33,808 nt of DNA from Marinobacter lipolyticus SM19. Lineage in GTDB: Bacteria > Pseudomonadota > Gammaproteobacteria > Pseudomonadales > Oleiphilaceae. Where the stretch lies: contig NZ_KE007329.1 in the NCBI RefSeq assembly GCF_000397065.2, positions 81,865 to 115,672 of the forward strand. Direction: 5' to 3'. Position numbers and translations under genes: made by a program. How positions within the stretch are numbered: position 1 is the first letter of the stretch; each line of letters starts with the position of its first letter. Of the stretch, positions 1-7,973 are shown piece by piece. The notes below the pieces were generated by a model. The model searched no databases and had not been told where the DNA came from. It worked only from the letters and a program-made list of their open reading frames with translations.

Positions 1-637
1 GCAGGGGCGGAGGGAATCCCCCAAGTTCTTTCCAGCGATTGACGATACCGCAGAACAGGTCGGCGGTTTTTTCCGCATCATAGGCCGCCGAGTGTGCTTC
101 CTTGTTACTGAAGGGAATGCCGGCCAGTTTGCACGCCTGTGCCAGTACGGTATGGCCATAGGCCAACCCGGCAAGCGTTGCGGTATCGAATGTCGAGAAC
201 GGATGGAAAGGGTTACGCTTGATGTCTGAACGCAGGGCGGCTGCGAATACGAAGTTGTGATCGAACGTCGCGTTATGTCCCACCAGGACCGCTCGTTTGC
301 AGTCGTGGGCTTTGACGGCCTTGCGGATCGGACTGAAAATCTCACTCAGGCCTTCCCGCTCGGGCACAGCTTCACGCTCCGGGTTCCAGGGATCAATACC
401 GGTAAAATCGAGCGCGGACTGTTCCAGATTCGCGCCTTCAAAGGGGTCGATCTGCTGAACGTGGGTTTCCGCGCGCCTCAGCCAGCCGTCTTCGTCCATC
501 GTCAACAGCACCGCAGCCACTTCCAGAAGGGCGTCTTTTTCCGGGTTGAAGCCACCGGTCTCGACATCAACAACCACCGGGAGAAATCCCCGGAAACGTC
601 GCGCCATCGGATGCGGTTCTTTGTTTTCGTCAGTCAC
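1..637 (-). CDS. rnt: Ribonuclease T (3' end of gene cut by window edge)
   Basis: RNase T is a DEDDh 3'-5' exoribonuclease that trims the 3' ends of tRNAs and other stable RNAs. The translated minus strand follows the E. coli protein closely. The first acidic motif (VVDVETGGF, D24 and E26) is present, as is a VGHNATFDHNF block and the closing HSAAYDAEKTADLF motif with its catalytic His and Asp. I choose GTG at 637 because AGGAG lies 5 nt upstream; an in-frame ATG ten codons on has no comparable site. The frame is open at base 1 after about 212 codons (E. coli has 215), so only a few C-terminal residues are missing. It lies 53 nt downstream of pyrC on the same strand, as in pseudomonads, so the two are probably co-transcribed. 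Confidence 0.93.
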   Translation of the reverse strand, partial: MTDENKEPHPMARRFRGFLPVVVDVETGGFNPEKDALLEVAAVLLTMDEDGWLRRAETHVQQIDPFEGANLEQSALDFTGIDPWNPEREAVPEREGLSEIFSPIRKAVKAHDCKRAVLVGHNATFDHNFVFAAALRSDIKRNPFHPFSTFDTATLAGLAYGHTVLAQACKLAGIPFSNKEAHSAAYDAEKTADLFCGIVNRWKELGGFPPPL

Positions 638-690
638 TCAAACTCCTAGGGATTGGCCGGGGTACGGGTTAAAGGTAAAGGATGTCCGGT

Positions 691-1728
691 TCAGGCGCTC
701 GTCAGCTGCCACTTCATGGTTTCGCCTGCGCGAAGTGGGACAATGGTGCCGTCTGCCAGTGGCAGTTCCGCGGGCATCGTCCAGCTTTGTCTGACGAGGG
801 TAATGGTGTCGGAATTTCGTGGCAGGCCATAGAAATCCGCTCCATTGAAGCTGGCAAATGCTTCCAGCTTGTCGAGAATGCCCAGTTCCTCAAAAATCTC
901 CGCATACAGGGCAATCGCGCCGTAGGCAGAGTAGCAGCCGGCACAACCGCAGGATGCTTCTTTCTTGTCCTTGCCATGGGGCGCGGAGTCCGTGCCCAGG
1001 AAGAAGCGCTTGTCACCGCTGGCAACGGCTTCCCGCAACGCTTGTTGGTGCCGGTTTCGCTTCAGGATTGGCAAGCAGTACAGATGGGGGCGAATGCCGC
1101 CCACCAGCATGTGATTGCGGTTGTACATCAGGTGCTGTGGCGTCACGGTTGCCGCCAGGTTGCCGCCCTTATGCTGGCGGACAAACTCGGCGGAGTCGGC
1201 GGTAGTAATGTGTTCCAGTACGACTTTGAGAGTCGGGAACGCGGCGAGGGTCGGCGTCAGTACACGCTCCAGGAACACTTTTTCCCGATCAAAAATATCG
1301 ATATCCGTATCGGTCACTTCGCCGTGGACCAGCAACAGCATGCCGCAATCGGCCATGGCTTCCAGCACGGGATAGATGTTGCGAATGTCGGTCACACCGG
1401 AGGCGGAGTTGGTGGTGGCTCCGGCCGGGTACAGTTTGGCGGCGACCACGCCAGCGGATTTTGCTTCTCGGATGTCTTCAGCCGTGGTGGATTCAGTCAG
1501 GTAAAGAGTCACCAGCGGTTCGAACGGGATGTCACCGGCGGCGCTCAGGATACGCTGACGATAAGCCATGGCGTCACTCGCGGTGGTCACCGGTGGCACC
1601 AGGTTGGGCATGATGATCGCACGGCCAAAACACCGGGCGGTGGCCGGCACCACATCATTCAGAACGGCGCCGTCTCTTACGTGCAGGTGCCAGTCATCGG
1701 GTCGGGTGATGGTCAGTTGTTCAGTCAT
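691..1728 (-). CDS. pyrC: Dihydroorotase
   Basis: Catalyses reversible cyclisation of N-carbamoyl-aspartate to dihydroorotate, the third step of de novo pyrimidine synthesis. It is a 345-residue class II (PyrC) enzyme of near-usual length. All binuclear zinc ligands are visible: the HLH pair at H14/H16, the carbamylated lysine K98 (AAKLYPAG), H135 (LLVHGE), H173 (LEHITT) and catalytic D247 (GTDSAPHG). The ATG at 1728 is preceded by GGAAA. It is the first gene of a pyrC-rnt pair and is divergent from motY across a 159-nt gap. Nothing is odd in the sequence. Confidence 0.97.
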   Translation of the reverse strand: MTEQLTITRPDDWHLHVRDGAVLNDVVPATARCFGRAIIMPNLVPPVTTASDAMAYRQRILSAAGDIPFEPLVTLYLTESTTAEDIREAKSAGVVAAKLYPAGATTNSASGVTDIRNIYPVLEAMADCGMLLLVHGEVTDTDIDIFDREKVFLERVLTPTLAAFPTLKVVLEHITTADSAEFVRQHKGGNLAATVTPQHLMYNRNHMLVGGIRPHLYCLPILKRNRHQQALREAVASGDKRFFLGTDSAPHGKDKKEASCGCAGCYSAYGAIALYAEIFEELGILDKLEAFASFNGADFYGLPRNSDTITLVRQSWTMPAELPLADGTIVPLRAGETMKWQLTSA

Positions 1729-1825
1729 GCAGCGTTTCCAGCTATTTGTAGGGCCGGGCGGATGCCGGCGTAAAATTTGGCGGGATTATACCAGATGCCG
1801 TGTGCAATTGTTTCCGGGCAGGGGC

Positions 1826-1852
1826 TAAAGAAACGATTGCGACTGCCGTTAA
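1826..1852 (+). promoter_or_regulatory. Sigma-28 (FliA) promoter for motY
   Basis: TAAAGAAA (1826-1833), then exactly 11 nt, then GCCGTTAA (1845-1852). The enterobacterial FliA consensus is TAAAGTTT-N11-GCCGATAA, so the match is 13 of 16 at ideal spacing. The predicted start of transcription is about 30 nt before the motY ATG, on the right strand for a flagellar motor gene. Confidence 0.8.
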
Positions 1853-1887
1853 ACGGGGAGCAACCCAGATACTGACGGATAGATGCC

Positions 1888-2805
1888 ATGGTCAGACTCT
1901 CAACCTTGTTCCCGCGTACAGCCGCGCTTGCCTCCATGGTGTTGATGGGAGCCAGTGGTGCAGCATTGTCGTCCAGTTTTGGTGCCGGTATCGAAAACAG
2001 CCAGTGGTACGTTTCGGAGTCGGTATTTGAATGCTCCATGGTCCATGAAGTGCCTGGATATGGCCGGGCTGTTTTCCGCCACAAGGCCGGAGAGCAGCTG
2101 TCGTTTTACCTTGAATCGGATACGGCATTGATGCGACCGGGCAAGGGCAGTCTCGTAGTGGAGGCGCCAGTCTGGCGTCCGGGGGCTGCTCCCCGCAAGG
2201 TTGGTGCCGTCAATGTCGGTGAAGGCCGGCGGCCAGTGGCTCTCAGTTCCCGCCAGGCTATGTTGATAGCCCAGGGACTCCTGGATGGCATGACTCCCAC
2301 CGTGACGCGGGAATCCTGGTACGACCGCAGTCCGGTTCGGGTGCGGGTTTCCAACATCAATTTTGCCGGCCAGTATGAAAGTTACCGCGCCTGTACCACC
2401 AACCTTTTGCCGGTAAACTACGATCAGATCAAACGCTCCCGGATTCCGTTTCGAGCGGGCAGTACCAGCCTTGCTGAGGGGGATCGGGAATTGTTGGATA
2501 ATATTGTGACCTATGTGCAGGCGGATTCGACGGTGGAGCGTATCTTCGTCGATGGCCACACCGACAGCAGCGGCAGTCGCATCGATAATCGTGCTCTGTC
2601 TGAACAGAGAGCCAATGCCGTCGCGGATTATCTGATCGAGAAGGGCGTGCCTCAGGACCTGATCACCGTTCGCGCCCACGCTGACCAGTACCCGGCTTCC
2701 CGACGCCCCGCCGACAACCGGCGCACCACCATTCGCCTGCAACGGCAGGGTGAACGGCCGGAACTCCAGCAAGCCAACGGGTATGAGGCTGGATACTCCG
2801 GTTAA
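1888..2805 (+). CDS. motY: MotY-type sodium-driven flagellar motor T-ring protein (OmpA-like domain)
   Basis: MotY is a periplasmic protein that forms the T ring of polar flagellar motors and helps stators assemble around the rotor. The 305-residue product has a signal peptide (hydrophobic stretch about residues 10-27, likely cleavage near the ASGA region). A MotY-like N domain follows (SQWYVSESVFECSMVHEVPG, then YGRAVFRHKAGE). A C-terminal OmpA-type peptidoglycan-binding domain spans about 180-290, with VDGHTDSSGS and the N.ALSEQRA.AV..YL signature. The order rnt-pyrC-motY matches Pseudomonas. The Shine-Dalgarno site is weak (GGAT before ATG 1888), but a sigma-28 promoter match sits just upstream. 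Its stop overlaps that of the convergent deacetylase gene by two bases. A generic OmpA-family protein is the alternative; the N-terminal domain and the promoter argue for MotY. Confidence 0.9.
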   Translation: MVRLSTLFPRTAALASMVLMGASGAALSSSFGAGIENSQWYVSESVFECSMVHEVPGYGRAVFRHKAGEQLSFYLESDTALMRPGKGSLVVEAPVWRPGAAPRKVGAVNVGEGRRPVALSSRQAMLIAQGLLDGMTPTVTRESWYDRSPVRVRVSNINFAGQYESYRACTTNLLPVNYDQIKRSRIPFRAGSTSLAEGDRELLDNIVTYVQADSTVERIFVDGHTDSSGSRIDNRALSEQRANAVADYLIEKGVPQDLITVRAHADQYPASRRPADNRRTTIRLQRQGERPELQQANGYEAGYSG

Positions 2806-3728
2806 TGCGCCGAGCTTAATACCTCCAGATGGGCGTTGACACTTTCTGCGAGCGCCCTCAGGTGGTAGCCCCCTTCCAGGGTTGAAATGACCCGGTCATT
2901 GGCGTGGTCACTGGCCACGCTGGTGATCATTTCTGTCAGCCAGCGATAATCCTCCACCTCCAGATTCAGCTCCGCCATCGGGTCCAGCCGATGACCGTCG
3001 AACCCTGCCGACACCAGAATCACCTGGGGCCTGAAGTCCTGCAGCTTTTTCAGCCAGCCGGATTCCACGGCTTTGCGGTAGTCCAGTGCCGAACAGTTCG
3101 ACTCAATGGGTATATTGACGATATTTTCCGGCTGACGGTGTACGTGGGAGTGAGGGTAGAACGGATGCTGGAAGCTGGAGCACATCAGTATGCGTTCGTC
3201 ACCACCAATAATGTCAGCGGTGCCGTTGCCCTGATGCACATCGAAATCGATGATGGCGACCCGCTCCAGGTGATGGAAGTTCAGTGCCCGCATCGCGGCC
3301 AGGGCAACGTTGTTGTAAAAGCAGAACCCCATGGACTTGCTGCGCTCGGCATGATGCCCGGGCGGCCGTGCGCAGACGAAGGCATTGGTGACCTGAGAGC
3401 TCATCACCATATCGACGGCCTGGATGTTGGCGCCCGCTGCCAGCCTGGCTGCGCGCAGGGTGTCGGGCATCATGGCGGTATCTGGGTCGGTGAAGACTCG
3501 ACCACGGGTCGGTTGCATCAGGTCCAGCTGGTGCAGGTATTTTTCCGGGTGGACGGTCAGTAACTGGTCCCGAGTTACTTCCTCAGGTCGCACCCAGTCC
3601 AGCGTATCACCCACCCCGGAATCGGCCAGGTAACTGATGATGGCAGAGAGCCGTTGCGGCGACTCGGGGTGTTCCGGGCCCATGTTGTGCTTCAGGCAGT
3701 CATCATGAGAGAAGAAAGCTGTGGTCAT
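2802..3728 (-). CDS. HDAC-family (class II) deacetylase
   Basis: Zinc hydrolase of the arginase/deacetylase fold, 308 residues from the chosen start. Catalytic features are all present: tandem histidines H125/H126 (RPPGHHAE), zinc ligands D163 and H165 (DFDVHQGNG) and D244 (SAGFDGH), and the transition-state tyrosine Y288 (LEGGYH). Bacterial relatives deacetylate acetyl-lysine on proteins, acetylpolyamines or other amides, so the substrate cannot be read from sequence alone. I start at ATG 3728 (AGGA 5 nt upstream, protein begins MTTAFFSHDD); the frame is open another 43 codons upstream but that extension looks non-coding. The gene is divergent from a Pat-type acetyltransferase, which makes protein-lysine deacetylation the attractive guess. 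It ends tail to tail with motY. Confidence 0.9.
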   Translation of the reverse strand: MTTAFFSHDDCLKHNMGPEHPESPQRLSAIISYLADSGVGDTLDWVRPEEVTRDQLLTVHPEKYLHQLDLMQPTRGRVFTDPDTAMMPDTLRAARLAAGANIQAVDMVMSSQVTNAFVCARPPGHHAERSKSMGFCFYNNVALAAMRALNFHHLERVAIIDFDVHQGNGTADIIGGDERILMCSSFQHPFYPHSHVHRQPENIVNIPIESNCSALDYRKAVESGWLKKLQDFRPQVILVSAGFDGHRLDPMAELNLEVEDYRWLTEMITSVASDHANDRVISTLEGGYHLRALAESVNAHLEVLSSAH

Positions 3729-3857
3729 ACGGATCCTGACTACTCGTTTCCTGCATGTGTGTTCCGCATGCGAGGTTTTTGCTTGTATTTCCATCAATAT
3801 TATCAGGGATGATACGTGGTTGCCGTGTTTCTTTGGTCTTATAGGGGTAATCGACAT

Positions 3858-3885
3858 TTTACATCAGGAAACAACCGCCTAAGAT
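3858..3885 (+). promoter_or_regulatory. Candidate sigma-70 promoter for the Pat-type gene
   Basis: TTTACA (3858-3863), 16 nt, then TAAGAT (3880-3885). This is five of six against TTGACA and four of six against TATAAT. Transcription would begin near 3892, about 38 nt ahead of the proposed TTG start. Found by eye; there is no independent support. Confidence 0.4.
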
Positions 3886-3929
3886 AAGGATAGCCTCATC
3901 AATGATTGAAAACGGCAAGGAGTTTGCGC

Positions 3930-6674
3930 TTGAGCACCCGCTATCTGGAAAGTCTTTTTAACCCATCGTCCATTGTGGTGATTGGTGCTTCCGAGCGGGC
4001 GGACAACCTTGGCGGCATGGTGTTGCGTAATCTTTTGGGGGGCGGCTATCCGGGGCAACTCCTGGTCATCAACCAGAACGACTACGACAACGTGCACGGC
4101 GTGCCTTGTGTCCGGAAGGTTTCGAAAATGGAATTCTGCCCGGATCTGGCAATTATCTGTACACCGCCGGACACGGTGCCCAAAATGGTGCGCAAACTTG
4201 GGGAGGCGGGGGTACGTACCGCTATCGTAATGACTGGCGGGATGTCCCGTACCCACAGTAAAACCGGTCAGCCGTTGATGTATTCGGTTCGGGATGCCGC
4301 CCGGGAGACCGGAATCCGGGTGTTGGGGCCCAATACCATCGGGCTGATGGTGCCGGCGAGAAGCCTGAACGCAACTTATGCCCATATGGGCGCTATTCCG
4401 GGCAAGGTCGCTTTTGTCGGCCAGTCCGGTACCGTGGCCAGCTCCATCATCGACTGGGCGTTTGCCAGGGGTGTGGGCTTTTCCTACTTCCTGACCCTTG
4501 GCGACGGCATGGACATCGACCACGATGACCTGATCGATTACCTCGCCCAGGACAGCCAGACCCGCGCCATCCTGCTGCACATCGAGAATATCCCCAACCC
4601 CCGGCGCTTTATGTCGGCCGTGCGGGTTGCTTCCCGCACCAAGCCGGTTATTGCGGTCAAGAGCGGACGCACGCCGGAATCGGAATGGTTTGCCCATCAG
4701 CTGCCGGCGGGTGTCACACGTAGCGACCCGATCTACGATGCCATGCTCCAGCGTGCAGGTGTGCTGCGGGTGGATGGCCTTGGCCAGATGTTCGATGCCC
4801 TTGAGACTCTGACCCGGATGCGTCCCTTGCGTCGGGAGACCCTGGCAATCATGGCCAATGGTGTGGGGCCGGGCGTGCTGGCGGTTGACCGGCTGATCGA
4901 TCTGGGTGGTGAGCTGGCACAACTTTCGGAATCCAGCATCGAGGCGCTGGCGGAGAATCTGCCCCCTTACTGGACCCGGAAGAACCCCATTGATCTCAAC
5001 TACGATGCGTCACCGGAACTGTACGCCAAAGCCATCAAGATCCTCGCCAAGGATCCCGAAGTGGCGAATGTCCTGGTTATGTACGCTCCCAGCCTGACGG
5101 AAGATAGCCTGCAGATCGCCGATGCGGTGGTTCATGCCGCCAAGGGTAGCCGGTTGAATGTGTTTACCTGCTGGTTGGGGCAGAGCACCGTGATGGATGC
5201 CCGTGATGAATTCTACCGCGCCGGGCTGCCGTCGTTTTTTAACCCGGAGAAAGCGGTGATGGCCTTTATGCAGCATGTGCGTCACCAGCGGGTTCAGCGT
5301 CTACTCACGGAAACCCCGGAGTCTTTCACGGACCACTTTGATGACCGGACCCAGACTCGCCGTGTGGTGGTGGGAGCCCTGCGTTCCGGGCGGATGCATC
5401 TATCGAATCGCGAAGCACGGGAAGTGGTTCGGGATTACGGTATCAATACGATTGAAACCATTTACTGCGATGATGTGGAAGAGGTTCTGGAGGCATTCGC
5501 GGTAGAGCGCCGCCCGGTGGATATCACGGTGATTCATCAGCAGACCTGTTACCCGTTTCTGGAGCTGAGTACCGGCCAGCGTCGGTTCAAGGGGACCATT
5601 CAGAAACTTAACAGTGAAGCCGCGATCATTGAATCCTGTCGGGTACTGATAGACGAGTACCAGCAGCATTTCCCGGATAGCGGGTTCCTCGGCTTTGCGG
5701 TGCAGCGATCCTACCAGCATGTGGGAGGGATCGAATTCAGCGTCGGTATTACCCGGGACTCGGTTTTCGGGCCACTGGTGGTCTGTGGCGCCGCCGGTGC
5801 CCAGATCAACGTCATGACCGACCGCCAGATTGCGCTACCGCCCCTGAACATGGTGCTGGCCCGGGAGCTGTTGCGCCGAACCTATATGTACAAGCTGCTG
5901 AAGGAGCACAGCCTGAAGCCCGAGGAGGACATCCGGGCGGTTTCGGAAACCCTGGTAACCCTGTCCCAGATTGTGATCGATATTCCTGAGATCCGCGGAC
6001 TGGAAATTTCGCCACTGCTGTTCAACCAACAGGGCGCCGTCGCGGTGAACATTGCCATCGACCTGGACGACAAACCCGGGCGACCAATCATCCAGCCTTA
6101 TCCCCGGGAACTGGAAGAATGGATCATGCTGCCAAAGTCCGGTCGCCGGGTGATTATCCGACCGGTGCTGGCGGAGGACGAACCGGCTCACCGGGTCTTC
6201 CACGAGCTGCAGTCACCGGAGTCCATCCGCTACCGTTTCTTTCAGTATCGCAAGCATTTCTCCCGCGAAGACGTCGCCCAGATGGTGCAGATCGACTATG
6301 ACCGGGAAATGGTTTTCATCGCGAATGCCCCGAGGGAAGACGGCGAAGGGGAGGAAACCCTGGGAACCGTCCGCGTCTGGACCGACGCCGATAATCTTCG
6401 CTGTGAGTTCGCCGTCATGGTGCACGACAACATGAAGGGGGAAGGCCTCGGTGTTGCCTTGATGCAGAAGATGATCGATTACTGCCGGTCACGGGGGACC
6501 GTGGAAATGGTCGGTAACGTATTGCCGGATAACCGGCCCATGCTACAGCTGGCGGAGCACCTCGGGTTCGAGATTCAGTACAACATGGAAGAGGAAGTGA
6601 TGGATTTGCGGTTGGTGCTGAACGAACCGGATAAGGACTGGCAGCGGGAGCGTCTGCTCAAGAGCTCCCACTGA
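3930..6674 (+). CDS. pat: Pat-type protein acetyltransferase (acyl-CoA synthetase-like region + GNAT)
   Basis: A 914-residue protein with the architecture of E. coli PatZ / Salmonella Pat, which acetylate lysines of acetyl-CoA synthetase and other proteins. Order: CoA-binding Rossmann domain (about 10-130, VVIGASERADN), succinyl-CoA-ligase-like domain (about 145-450), degenerate ATP-grasp-like region (about 480-720) and GNAT domain (about 735-890, with CEFAVMV and the acetyl-CoA loop KGEGLGVAL). The SHTG motif that carries the phosphohistidine of active NDP-forming synthetases is absent. After SGRT at S245 the sequence runs HQLPAGVTRSDPIYDAM, aligning with the inactive PatZ region. I start at TTG 3930 because AAGGAG lies 7 nt upstream, giving STRYLESLFNP; TTG 3906 and TTG 3924 are alternatives. 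Annotation pipelines often call this acetate-CoA ligase; I think acetyltransferase is the real role. Confidence 0.88.
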   Translation: MSTRYLESLFNPSSIVVIGASERADNLGGMVLRNLLGGGYPGQLLVINQNDYDNVHGVPCVRKVSKMEFCPDLAIICTPPDTVPKMVRKLGEAGVRTAIVMTGGMSRTHSKTGQPLMYSVRDAARETGIRVLGPNTIGLMVPARSLNATYAHMGAIPGKVAFVGQSGTVASSIIDWAFARGVGFSYFLTLGDGMDIDHDDLIDYLAQDSQTRAILLHIENIPNPRRFMSAVRVASRTKPVIAVKSGRTPESEWFAHQLPAGVTRSDPIYDAMLQRAGVLRVDGLGQMFDALETLTRMRPLRRETLAIMANGVGPGVLAVDRLIDLGGELAQLSESSIEALAENLPPYWTRKNPIDLNYDASPELYAKAIKILAKDPEVANVLVMYAPSLTEDSLQIADAVVHAAKGSRLNVFTCWLGQSTVMDARDEFYRAGLPSFFNPEKAVMAFMQHVRHQRVQRLLTETPESFTDHFDDRTQTRRVVVGALRSGRMHLSNREAREVVRDYGINTIETIYCDDVEEVLEAFAVERRPVDITVIHQQTCYPFLELSTGQRRFKGTIQKLNSEAAIIESCRVLIDEYQQHFPDSGFLGFAVQRSYQHVGGIEFSVGITRDSVFGPLVVCGAAGAQINVMTDRQIALPPLNMVLARELLRRTYMYKLLKEHSLKPEEDIRAVSETLVTLSQIVIDIPEIRGLEISPLLFNQQGAVAVNIAIDLDDKPGRPIIQPYPRELEEWIMLPKSGRRVIIRPVLAEDEPAHRVFHELQSPESIRYRFFQYRKHFSREDVAQMVQIDYDREMVFIANAPREDGEGEETLGTVRVWTDADNLRCEFAVMVHDNMKGEGLGVALMQKMIDYCRSRGTVEMVGNVLPDNRPMLQLAEHLGFEIQYNMEEEVMDLRLVLNEPDKDWQRERLLKSSH

Positions 6675-6680
6675 CAGCCA

Positions 6681-6722
6681 AGTGTCCCGTCTGGCTAATT
6701 CGTTAACCTACTGCGGGACACT
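6681..6722. terminator. Hairpin between convergent pat and rdgC genes
   Basis: AGTGTCCCG (6681-6689) pairs perfectly with CGGGACACT (6714-6722). Inside is a second stem, GGCTAA/TTAACC with one mismatch, capped by a TTCG tetraloop. The structure fits between the two stop codons (6674 and 6727). There is no T-run on either side, so it is not a textbook intrinsic terminator. It may end or protect both converging transcripts. Confidence 0.5.
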
Positions 6723-6726
6723 AGCT

Positions 6727-7656
6727 TCAGGCCTCGTCGACAATCGCTGAGCGGTCTTCACCACCCAGGGCTTCCAGCAGGCCCGGAATGAGCCTTGCCA
6801 GTTCCAGGGTCATCAGCGCAAAAGCAGCATCAAATCGGGCGGCAGCATCATCGGCATCCACGTCGTCCAGTTTCTCCTGCAGGGTATCGCCGAACTTGAG
6901 CCGGCGGATCCCCAGTTCCTCATCCAGTACGAACGACAGGCTGTCGTCCCAGGTGACGGCCAGCTTGGTCACCTGCATGCCCGTATCAAGGTGGTTGCGG
7001 ATCTCGTCCGCCTGTAAATCAAGCCCTTTGCAACGCACAACTCCACCATCTTCGGATGGATCCTTGAGCTCGCATTCGCTGCCCAGGGTCACGGTGGCTG
7101 GCAGATCTACGGTTTCGTTCAGCCATCCGGTGAAGGTGAAGGCCGGTGCCTGCTCTACAGCCGGCGGCCGGACGGGCAGGGAACCAAGGCTTTTGCGCAG
7201 GAATGACGCCAGATCCTCGGCCTGCTTGGAAGAACCGGCGTCGACGACAAGCACGCCGTCTTTGGGGGCCAGATAGGCGAAGCAGCGACGGTTCTTGGAA
7301 AAGGCCTGGGGCAGCATTTCCAGCATCACCTGTTCCTTGATTTCGTCTTTTTCCTTGCGGCGTACTTTGCGTCCCTGTTCGATTTCAATCGCTTCGGCAC
7401 GCTCTTCAACCAGCTCTTTCACTACTGGGCCGGGCAGGATTTTCTCCTCTTTGCGCAGTGCGATCAGGTGGTAGCCGTTGGTGCTGTGCACCAGCATGTC
7501 GCTGTGTTTGCCAAGCGGCGGAATCCATCCCTGTCGTGTGGTTTCCTGTGGGCCGCAAGGCTTGAATACATCGCTCTGCAGCTTTTCTTCCAAAGCTTCA
7601 GCGGTAATATCGAAAGGCTTGGTAAAACGAAAAACACGGGCATTACGAAACCACAT
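6727..7656 (-). CDS. rdgC: Recombination-associated protein RdgC
   Basis: RdgC forms a ring-shaped dimer on double-stranded DNA, binds without sequence preference, and limits RecA and replication-fork recombination. The 309-residue product is the usual length (E. coli 303) and is recognisable throughout: MWFRNARVFRFTKPF at the start, PCGPQETTRQGWIPPLG, and LPGPVVKELVEERAEAIE. The acidic/hydrophobic C-terminus FALMTLELARLIPGLLEALG is also typical. The ATG at 7656 has AAGGA upstream. It is last in the long minus-strand run, separated from the DUF2788 gene by 89 nt containing a hairpin, so it may have its own promoter. No enzymatic motif is expected. Confidence 0.96.
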   Translation of the reverse strand: MWFRNARVFRFTKPFDITAEALEEKLQSDVFKPCGPQETTRQGWIPPLGKHSDMLVHSTNGYHLIALRKEEKILPGPVVKELVEERAEAIEIEQGRKVRRKEKDEIKEQVMLEMLPQAFSKNRRCFAYLAPKDGVLVVDAGSSKQAEDLASFLRKSLGSLPVRPPAVEQAPAFTFTGWLNETVDLPATVTLGSECELKDPSEDGGVVRCKGLDLQADEIRNHLDTGMQVTKLAVTWDDSLSFVLDEELGIRRLKFGDTLQEKLDDVDADDAAARFDAAFALMTLELARLIPGLLEALGGEDRSAIVDEA

Positions 7657-7699
7657 CAGGGTCGATCCTTGTCAGAGTTTCAAAATGGGGAAAGGATGA

Positions 7700-7723
7700 T
7701 ACGGCCACCGGTCAGTGGCCGTA
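7700..7723 (-). terminator. Hairpin between DUF2788 gene and rdgC
   Basis: A 9-bp perfect stem, TACGGCCAC / GTGGCCGTA, with a 6-nt loop (7709-7714). It lies 23 nt past the DUF2788 stop in the direction of transcription. On the minus strand it is followed by ATCATCCTTTCC, only a weak U-run. It may be a partial terminator or attenuator ahead of rdgC. Confidence 0.45.
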
Positions 7724-7745
7724 AAGTGCTAACGCTGGCGGCACA

Positions 7746-7946
7746 TCACAGCTGCATGACTTCTACCATGACGGTTTTCACAATGAAGCCGACGACGCCT
7801 GCGCCCAACACCGTAAACAGGGCAATGGTGCCAAAACGGCCGGCCTGAGACTTCTTGGCGAGATCCCAGACGATAAAACCCATCCAGATGATCAGGCCGG
7901 TGAGAAGGACCAGCATGGCAATCTGGGAAAAGACTGCTTCGTTCAT
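7746..7946 (-). CDS. DUF2788 small membrane protein
   Basis: A 66-residue protein with two predicted transmembrane helices (about residues 8-27, LVLLTGLIIWMGFIVW, and 38-59, TIALFTVLGAGVVGFIV). A short basic loop joins them (DLAKKSQAGR). It matches the DUF2788 family of small inner-membrane proteins in pseudomonads and relatives; I know of no function. GGAG sits 7 nt before ATG 7946, and the gene begins 27 nt after yaaA ends, so it is probably in the same transcript. Composition and start site support a real gene despite its size. Confidence 0.85.
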   Translation of the reverse strand: MNEAVFSQIAMLVLLTGLIIWMGFIVWDLAKKSQAGRFGTIALFTVLGAGVVGFIVKTVMVEVMQL

Positions 7947-7973
7947 TCAAAACTCCGGAAATGCTGATAAGGG

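Noticed and set aside
682..1773. 363-codon open frame antisense to pyrC
   Set aside because: pyrC has all its metal ligands; the antisense frame has no ribosome site or domain.
3930..6674. Functional NDP-forming acetate-CoA ligase
   Set aside because: The phosphohistidine motif is absent and the ATP-grasp part is degenerate; the GNAT domain is intact.
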